Shown here piece by piece: positions 1-4,584 of a stretch of 6,857 nt of DNA. The DNA is from Limnoglobus sp. GTDB taxonomy: Bacteria > Planctomycetota > Planctomycetia > Gemmatales > Gemmataceae. Both the position numbers and the translations under genes were made by a program. The stretch covers positions 1 through 6,857 of the forward strand of contig JANXNT010000577.1 in assembly GCA_025353985.1 (NCBI GenBank). The letters are read 5' to 3'. Numbering within the stretch: the first letter of the stretch is position 1; every line of letters starts with the position of its first letter. The notes beneath the pieces were generated by a model. The model was given only the letters and a program-made list of their open reading frames with translations, was not told the DNA's origin and did no database searches.

Positions 1-89
1 TCACCGAGACGCTGGCCGGCTGGCACTGGGTCGCATTCGCGGGACTGTTGCTCCGCCGCATCGCCAAATTGGCGAACGAAAGTGCATAA
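1..89 (+). CDS. C-terminal end of an unidentified upstream protein (partial)
   Basis: An open frame enters from the left edge and ends at TAA 87-89, giving 28 residues from position 3 (TETLAGWHWVAFAGLLLRR, then IAKLANESA). The stretch WHWVAFAGLLL is hydrophobic and is followed by RR, so this could be the end of a last membrane segment with a short basic cytoplasmic tail. That is too little to name a family. The downstream gene is an ABC-2 permease on the same strand, so a second permease or another component of that transporter is possible, but this is only inference. The 485-bp gap to the permease is filled mainly by a palindromic element. The frame could also be a chance reading, because no start is visible. 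Confidence 0.45.
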   Translation, partial: TETLAGWHWVAFAGLLLRRIAKLANESA

Positions 90-208
90 CAGGCTCTAGC
101 GCGTCGGGCCAGTTTTGAAGTAGCGCAAAATTTCCGTTCGACACGGGTTTTTGGAACACCTACGTTTCCAAAAATCCGTTTTTCGGCCTGTAGGGCCGAT
201 TCTGTCAG

Positions 209-245
209 CCCAAGGCGAAGTCGGCGAAGCCAGCGAAGCCTTGGG
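209..245. repeat. Left-arm hairpin with three 9-nt tandem units
   Basis: A perfect 8-bp stem, cccaaggc (209-216) with gccttggg (238-245), encloses 21 nt. Overlapping it are three tandem 9-mers, ggcgaagtc / ggcgaagcc / agcgaagcc (214-240). The same stem sequence recurs in the right arm at 396-414, where the loop is only 3 nt. The left copy therefore looks like the right copy with an expanded loop. Confidence 0.65.
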
Positions 246-266
246 TATCGGTCTGAAAATGTTCAT

Positions 267-283
267 CGGCCCTGAAGGGGCCG
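267..283. repeat. Small GC-rich hairpin near the centre of the element
   Basis: cggccc (267-272) pairs perfectly with gggccg (278-283) across a 5-nt loop (tgaag). The mirror-image region in the right arm (354-376) keeps the tgaacggccccc...cagagccg pattern, but with base and length changes that weaken its own hairpin. Confidence 0.55.
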
Positions 284-395
284 TTCAACGTACAACCGTT
301 CACGCATTCCGTACCGCCCTGTTTGCGACACGGTTTTGCAAGTGGGTGTAGCCTGAACGGCCCCCTTTCAGAGCCGAATCATGGTGCGGCGGGTA

Positions 396-414
396 CCCAA
401 GGCTTTGCCTTGGG
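396..414. repeat. Right-arm hairpin with 8-bp stem and TTT loop
   Basis: cccaaggc (396-403), ttt (404-406) and gccttggg (407-414) form a perfect, very compact hairpin. It is the counterpart of the left-arm hairpin at 209-245. Confidence 0.65.
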
Positions 415-490
415 CTGTTGGAACGAACCTTTCAGGCTCGAAGACAATATGGCAAATGCGACCCGTATCTCAAATAGCGTAACTTCAAAA

Positions 491-527
491 CGCGCTAGCG
501 AGGGACGGGAAAAACCTCGCTAGCGCG
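491..527. repeat. Perfect 13-bp palindrome with 11-nt loop
   Basis: cgcgctagcgagg (491-503) is the exact reverse complement of cctcgctagcgcg (515-527), separated by gacgggaaaaa. The right arm continues into gtcgggc, which completes the direct repeat shared with 96-109. It lies 48 bp upstream of the permease start. With no T tract on the plus strand it is not a typical intrinsic terminator. It could be the end of the repeat element or a site of protein binding. Confidence 0.7.
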
Positions 528-574
528 TCGGGCTAACGGGACTGCGATACGCGATCCGAAACGAGATTAACGCC

Positions 575-1993
575 ATGCGACCCATCCTTACCCTTGCGGC
601 CAAAGATTTCCGGCTGATGCTGCGCGATCCGCGTGCGGCGGTGATCTTGTTAATTATGCCGATTTTGCTCGTGCTGATTCTCGGCATCACCGTCGGCGGT
701 GCGTTCGACCCGAACAAAAAAGAGCAGCTTCGTATCTCCGTGGTCAACCTCGATGCCGGTCTGCCGGCCGATGCGAGTGGGTTCCCGGATCGGCCGTGGT
801 CCGAGATTCTCATCGAAGATTTCTCCGGCACCGCCGACATCAAAGTCGAGATGATCCCCACCCGCGAAGAAGCCGAACGCCTGATCCAATCGGGCGAGCG
901 GGCAGTGATTATTATCCTCGAAGCGGACTTCAGCGAGCGCATTCACCGTTGCTCGTTCGTCGGCGAGCCGTTCAAACTCAACCCGATCAACCCGCTAAAC
1001 CGCGATGGCATGAACGTCGGCGAAGTCTCGGTACACATCCTCCGTGACCCGACGCAAGAAGTCGCCGCCGCCGTCGTCGAACAGGTCGTGCAAGTCGCGC
1101 TCATGCGCGTCGTCATACCCTGGATGATCGGGCAGGCGTTCGACATGATCGGCACCGACCCGTTCATGGATCGCATGGAAAAGCACATGCCCGCACTTCG
1201 CGGCGCGTATTTATTATTGCCGAAGAAAACCCTCGGCGACGGGATGCAGAAAGGCATCTCGGCGTTCTTCAGCAAGTACAATTTTCGCGGCAAAACGTGG
1301 GCAAAACTTACTAACAGCGACCCGCCACCGCCACGCACCACGAACCGCTCTGCGTATCAATCCGATGGCTCCGGCACGATCCGCCGCGGCGCGATCCGCT
1401 ATCAGGCACTCGTCCCGAGTTACACCGTGACCTTCGCGTTTTTCCTCGTATTGGTGATGGGCTGGCTGTTCGCCAGCGAGCGTCGATTCGGTACGCTCGT
1501 ACGGCTGAATGCCGCGCCGATTGCACGCTGGCAACTGCTCATCGGCAAGTTGCTCCCGTGCTTCGCGGTGTCGTTAATGCAAGGCTTCGGCTTACTCTTC
1601 GCAGGCAATTTGCTGTTCGGCATGTCGCTCGGTTCGCAGCCGTTATTGCTGATCCCCGTGGTGATGGGTACCTCGTTTGCTGCAGTCGGCCTGGCGATGT
1701 TCGTGGCCGCGTTTGCGAAAACCGAACAGCAAGTCTCGGTAACAGGCACACTGCTCGTGATGGTGTTAGCGGGGCTGAGCGGGTCGTTGATGCCGCGGTA
1801 CCTGATGCCTGAAGAGATGCGCCGCGTCAGCCGCGTTACGCCCCACGCTTGGTCGCTCGATGCCTACGCGCAACTGCTAACGAACCCCGACCCGCAAATC
1901 GCCATCGTCTGGACGGCCTGTGCCGCACTCTGCGGCTTCGGCACGCTTTTCACGCTCATCGCCTGGTGGCGAATGTCCGTCGAAACGGGGTAA
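575..1993 (+). CDS. ABC-2 type transporter permease
   Basis: This 472-residue protein has the layout of ABC-2 export permeases (YhhJ/NatB-like, ABC2_membrane_3 type): the membrane half of an ATP-driven exporter or extruder in the cytoplasmic membrane. It has a short basic N-terminus, TM1 about residues 21-42, a large extracytoplasmic domain about 45-275, then five membrane stretches near 281-300, 320-348, 356-381, 387-407 and 442-466. The loop shows family hallmarks: ISVVNLD (54-60), EEAERLIQSGERAVIIILEADFSERI (near 98-123, listed as key positions) and the D-P-T-Q-E segment near 158. The segment SGSLMPRYLMPEEMRRV followed by TPHAW (about 402-426) is the conserved ABC-2 signature between the last two membrane segments. 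The first in-frame ATG is at 575, with no strong Shine-Dalgarno site. No ATPase is in view, so substrate and direction are unknown. A Pro-rich insert (PPPP, 250-253) precedes TM2. Confidence 0.9.
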   Translation: MRPILTLAAKDFRLMLRDPRAAVILLIMPILLVLILGITVGGAFDPNKKEQLRISVVNLDAGLPADASGFPDRPWSEILIEDFSGTADIKVEMIPTREEAERLIQSGERAVIIILEADFSERIHRCSFVGEPFKLNPINPLNRDGMNVGEVSVHILRDPTQEVAAAVVEQVVQVALMRVVIPWMIGQAFDMIGTDPFMDRMEKHMPALRGAYLLLPKKTLGDGMQKGISAFFSKYNFRGKTWAKLTNSDPPPPRTTNRSAYQSDGSGTIRRGAIRYQALVPSYTVTFAFFLVLVMGWLFASERRFGTLVRLNAAPIARWQLLIGKLLPCFAVSLMQGFGLLFAGNLLFGMSLGSQPLLLIPVVMGTSFAAVGLAMFVAAFAKTEQQVSVTGTLLVMVLAGLSGSLMPRYLMPEEMRRVSRVTPHAWSLDAYAQLLTNPDPQIAIVWTACAALCGFGTLFTLIAWWRMSVETG

Positions 1994-1996
1994 AAT

Positions 1997-2020
1997 TGGG
2001 GCACGTTTTCACGTGCCCCA
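1997..2020. terminator. Bidirectional hairpin terminator between convergent genes
   Basis: tggggcacgt (1997-2006) pairs perfectly with acgtgcccca (2011-2020) across a 4-nt loop (tttc). It lies 3 bp after the permease stop and 10 bp beyond the peptidase stop. In the minus-strand direction the stem is followed by ATTTTA, a modest T tract, so it suits the peptidase best. The plus-strand side has no T run, so termination of the permease transcript would be less certain. Confidence 0.65.
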
Positions 2021-2030
2021 CGCAGACACT

Positions 2031-4127
2031 TTACTTCTTGCCCGTCAGTTCGTCGGCGAGCCAGTTGGCGTCGTAGACTTTCCGCAAGCTTTCGATCATC
2101 GCGCGGCTATCGACCGACACGGCGCGGCTAATTTCCTGATCGAAGATGAAGTCGAGAATCAGCGACTGAATGTTCCCGTCGAAGATCAATCCCACGACTT
2201 CGCCTTCCTTGTTCACCACGGGGCTACCGCTGTTTCCGCCGATGATGTCGGCGGTCGCCACGAAGTTGAATGGCGTCTTCGGGTCGAGTGCGCTCTTCTT
2301 GTCGTTCCAGCGTTTCGGCAACTCGAACGGGTATTTGTTGTCTTGCTCTTTGCTGCGAGCATAAAGGCCGTCGAAGGTCGTGAATGCGGGCACGTCTTTG
2401 CCGTCTTCCTTGAAGCCTTTCACGGTGCCATAGCTGAGGCGAAGCGTGAAGGTGGCATCGGGGAAGGTGTTGGTGCCGTCCATCGCGAATCGCGCTTTCG
2501 CGAGTGCGGTGTACGCCTGGCGCTTCGGTTCATCGACTTCGGTTTCGGAGATTTTGCGCACCTTGCGGGCGTGCGGATCGACGAGTTTCGCGAGCAGAAT
2601 CATCGGATCGGTACTGGCATCGACGGCCGCTTTACCGCCCTCATACAGCTTCTTGCGCTCGGCTACATCCTTCAGTTTCGTGCCACTGATTAGGTCGAAG
2701 GCGCGTTCGCGTGGCGACTTCCCGGCCAGTACCGCTTTCACCATTTCGTTGTTCGCGCCGTACGTCGTTGCAAGGAACGTGAGGCTATCGGATAGCTTCA
2801 AAATCTCGAAGTCGTCGTAGTGCGGTTCGTCGCTGAACAGGCCGAATTCGAGGCTCGGCAGTTTCGCATCCGAGAACTCGCGGAAGCGTTCGCCCGCCGG
2901 TTTGGTCTTCTCTTCGGTGGCGCGGACAATCGTGCGGGCCATGCCGTAATACGAGCTGTTGAAGCCGCCGCCGCCTTCGAGAATCGCGGCTTCCTTAAAG
3001 ATCTCTGCCCGCTTCTTTTCGGCCTTCGCGATGGTATCGAACGCCTTCGCGGCATCGCCCATCGTCGAATCGCCCGCATCGGCGATGAACTTCTTGAGGC
3101 GGTCTTCCTCGGCTTGTTTCCGTGCCATAATCTTCGGGTCTAGCAACCCTTGCAGCCCGCCGATTCGTGCCTTGCGGCTGTTCTGAATCCCGAACAGATC
3201 GTCTTCGCCCTTCTGGCGGTTCGACTCGCTGCGTGCGACCCAACTGCCCATCAGCACTTCGAGGCGGTTGAGGCGTTGCAGAAGGTACGGGTAGCCAGTG
3301 TCGCGCAGGTATTCTAGTTCGGCCATCGTGTTCTGGCGATTGGTGCGGCCGGGGTGACCAGACACGAAAATGAGTTCGTTTTCCTTCGACCCGTTCGCGG
3401 ACCACTTTAGGTAATGTTCGCAAACAATCGGCTTGTCGTTTTCGTAAACGCGAAAGAAGCACATATCGAGGTCGAACCGCGGATACTCGAAATTGTCCGG
3501 GTCGCCACCGAAGAACGCGATCGCTTTCTCGGGGGCAAACACGAGGCGAATATCGGTGTACTTTTTGTAGATGTACAAGTGGTACGCGCCACCCGCGTAC
3601 AGCGTCACCACGTCCGCTCGTTTGCCGGTCGCTTCGTCGGCGTTCGCCTTCTCGATCTCGGCAATCTTCTTCTGGCGGGCTTTGAAGCCATCGGCGGGCG
3701 TGGCATCGGCGGGCACGGCGGCGTTGACCTCGGCGGTCACGTCTTTCATGCTTTGCAGCACGTTCAGTTCGAGCGCCTTGCACTTGATCTCTTCGGCGTT
3801 CGTCTTTGCTTGAAAGCCGTCCTTCAGATAGTCTTTTTCCTTCGTACTGAGCTTCTGGAGATCGTCCGCACCGACGTGGTGGTTCGTCATCACCAGGCCA
3901 TTCGGCGAAACGAAACTCCCCGAGCCACCGCTATTAAACCGCACGCTCGACTTCTGCACGTGCTCGAGCCACACGTCGGTCGGCTCGAAGCCGTACTTCT
4001 CTTTGAGCTGTTTGCGGGGCGGGTTGTTGAACAACCACATCCCCTCGTCGCCATGGGTCGTAGGCATCGTCATGGTGAACACCGTCGCGGCAGCCAAGGC
4101 CACCAATATAGGGAAGCGAACCCGCAT
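2031..4127 (-). CDS. Secreted family S46 dipeptidyl-peptidase (DPP7/DPP11-like)
   Basis: This 698-residue precursor matches the usual S46 length of about 700. S46 enzymes are serine exopeptidases that release dipeptides from the N-terminus of peptides outside the cytoplasm. Residues 1-26 form a signal peptide (MRVRF, hydrophobic core, THG before DEGMW). A chymotrypsin-like fold is split by a helical insert of roughly 300-550. By comparison with the family, the catalytic triad is His84 (in TNHHVG), Asp221 (in PRFDLDMCFFR) and Ser633 (in GGNSGSP). The conserved GHPGRTNRQNT motif starts near 257. The residue 18 positions after the serine is Gly651 (in IFDG), as in DPP7, rather than the Arg that gives DPP11 its Asp/Glu preference. 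A hydrophobic or broad P1 preference is therefore inferred. The ATG at 4127 is chosen over an upstream in-frame ATG at 4196 because it follows GGAGGG and starts a clean signal peptide. Confidence 0.93.
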   Translation of the reverse strand: MRVRFPILVALAAATVFTMTMPTTHGDEGMWLFNNPPRKQLKEKYGFEPTDVWLEHVQKSSVRFNSGGSGSFVSPNGLVMTNHHVGADDLQKLSTKEKDYLKDGFQAKTNAEEIKCKALELNVLQSMKDVTAEVNAAVPADATPADGFKARQKKIAEIEKANADEATGKRADVVTLYAGGAYHLYIYKKYTDIRLVFAPEKAIAFFGGDPDNFEYPRFDLDMCFFRVYENDKPIVCEHYLKWSANGSKENELIFVSGHPGRTNRQNTMAELEYLRDTGYPYLLQRLNRLEVLMGSWVARSESNRQKGEDDLFGIQNSRKARIGGLQGLLDPKIMARKQAEEDRLKKFIADAGDSTMGDAAKAFDTIAKAEKKRAEIFKEAAILEGGGGFNSSYYGMARTIVRATEEKTKPAGERFREFSDAKLPSLEFGLFSDEPHYDDFEILKLSDSLTFLATTYGANNEMVKAVLAGKSPRERAFDLISGTKLKDVAERKKLYEGGKAAVDASTDPMILLAKLVDPHARKVRKISETEVDEPKRQAYTALAKARFAMDGTNTFPDATFTLRLSYGTVKGFKEDGKDVPAFTTFDGLYARSKEQDNKYPFELPKRWNDKKSALDPKTPFNFVATADIIGGNSGSPVVNKEGEVVGLIFDGNIQSLILDFIFDQEISRAVSVDSRAMIESLRKVYDANWLADELTGKK

Positions 4128-4132
4128 AGAAT

Positions 4133-4138
4133 CCCTCC
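4133..4138 (-). promoter_or_regulatory. Shine-Dalgarno site that fixes the peptidase start
   Basis: On the minus strand GGAGGG lies 5 nt before the ATG at 4127-4125. No comparable site precedes the longer in-frame start at 4196. A possible -10 box TATAAC lies upstream at 4179-4174 on the same strand, but no convincing -35 box pairs with it. Confidence 0.8.
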
Positions 4139-4222
4139 GGGAGATGCGTGAAAGCGATCGGACCGTAGCAAGAGTTATAGTCGAAGTGGCCGCCAAAGTC
4201 GGATTTTTCGCCTCTCACAATC

Positions 4223-4435
4223 GACGTAAGTCCGAATTGCGGAGGTTCAAAAACCGTGTTTTCGGCTGTTTTTTCGTCTCAAAGTGCCATTTTTGATCGT
4301 CTTTTGCTTGTCCGTTTTGGGCAATATTGCCGTATCTCAAACTCTCGTTGGACGAGCCCTTTATCATGTCGTGGCGCGCCTTTTTAGTGTCATTTCGAAG
4401 CACTTTCGCGACGCGACACAATTCCGACTTACGTC
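4223..4435. repeat. 213-bp segment bounded by 17-bp inverted repeats
   Basis: gacgtaagtccgaattg (4223-4239) and caattccgacttacgtc (4419-4435) are reverse complements at 16 of 17 positions. The 179 bp between them are T-rich on the plus strand and encode nothing recognisable. The tetramer aatc lies directly outside the left end (4219-4222) and one base outside the right end (4437-4440), so a target duplication is possible but not convincing. It could be a small non-autonomous insertion or a pair of operator sites. Confidence 0.5.
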
Positions 4436-4498
4436 AAATCATCGAATACTGTTTGACTCGGCCAATTCGTGTGGGTGCGCGGAAAGTGGAAACTATTT

Positions 4499-4512
4499 GC
4501 GAAATCTTTCGC
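4499..4512. promoter_or_regulatory. Palindrome just upstream of the -35 box (possible operator)
   Basis: gcgaaa (4499-4504) and tttcgc (4507-4512) are perfect inverted repeats separated by tc, and ttcgcgaa (4508-4515) is a second overlapping palindrome. The block ends 5-8 bp before the -35 box at 4521. This is a plausible place for a regulator to bind, but no regulator gene is present to support it. Confidence 0.35.
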
Positions 4513-4520
4513 GAATACGT

Positions 4521-4550
4521 TTGACATTCGCTCAGGCGAGTGGATATCCT
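4521..4550 (+). promoter_or_regulatory. Sigma-70-like promoter for the surface protein
   Basis: A consensus -35 TTGACA (4521-4526) is followed after 18 bp by TATCCT (4545-4550), which matches 4 of 6 consensus bases. Transcription would start near 4557, leaving a leader of about 28 nt. Within that leader ttcact (4563-4568) can pair with agtgaa (4577-4582), placing a small hairpin where a ribosome binding site would be; no clear Shine-Dalgarno sequence is present. Confidence 0.55.
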
Positions 4551-4584
4551 GATGCCAGTTCATTCACTTTCTTCCGAGTGAACC

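Larger units (their letters stand above)
96..533. repeat. Long imperfect inverted repeat (palindromic, MITE- or REP-like element)
   Basis: The left and right halves are approximate reverse complements about a centre near 320. Perfectly paired blocks, outside to inside, are 112-121 with 482-491 (gttttgaagt / acttcaaaac), 206-216 with 407-417 (cagcccaaggc / gccttgggctg), 238-247 with 394-403 (gccttgggta / tacccaaggc) and 281-287 with 354-360 (ccgttca / tgaacgg). Imperfect similarity fills much of the space between them; 186-216 matches the opposite arm at 22 of 31 bases without gaps. The outer ends share the core CTAGCGCG in inverted orientation (96-103 and 491-498). The direct repeat ctagcgcgtcgggc occurs at 96-109 and 520-533. 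No transposase is encoded. It may be a non-autonomous mobile element or two REP-like units in opposite orientation; the sequence alone does not decide. Confidence 0.7.
4128..4584. other. Divergent intergenic region
   Basis: 457 bp separate the divergent peptidase and surface-protein starts. The region is AT-richer than the flanking genes, with several T runs (near 4204, 4267, 4291 and 4380). It contains the peptidase ribosome binding site, a 213-bp segment bounded by inverted repeats, a small palindrome and a sigma-70-like promoter for the surface protein. Open frames here are short, overlap on both strands and have no support as genes. Confidence 0.7.

Noticed and set aside
151..523. Two overlapping 66-codon plus-strand open frames
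   Set aside because: Both lie inside the palindromic element, are short, and their sequence is explained by its hairpins; no ribosome binding site supports them.
1920..2693. A 257-codon plus-strand open frame overlapping the permease end and the peptidase
   Set aside because: It crosses the terminator hairpin and is a shadow of the peptidase gene; its product matches nothing recognisable.
2995..3783. A 262-codon minus-strand open frame within the peptidase
   Set aside because: It is another frame of the same strand as the peptidase, Arg-rich as expected for an out-of-frame reading of GC-rich DNA.
4125..4196. Longer N-terminus for the S46 peptidase from the ATG at 4196
   Set aside because: The extra 23 residues would bury the signal peptide, while GGAGGG sits 5 nt before the internal ATG at 4127.
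4244..4272. Possible intrinsic terminator (ccg/cgg hairpin followed by six T)
   Set aside because: The stem is only about 3 bp before mismatches, and no plus-strand gene ends upstream of it.
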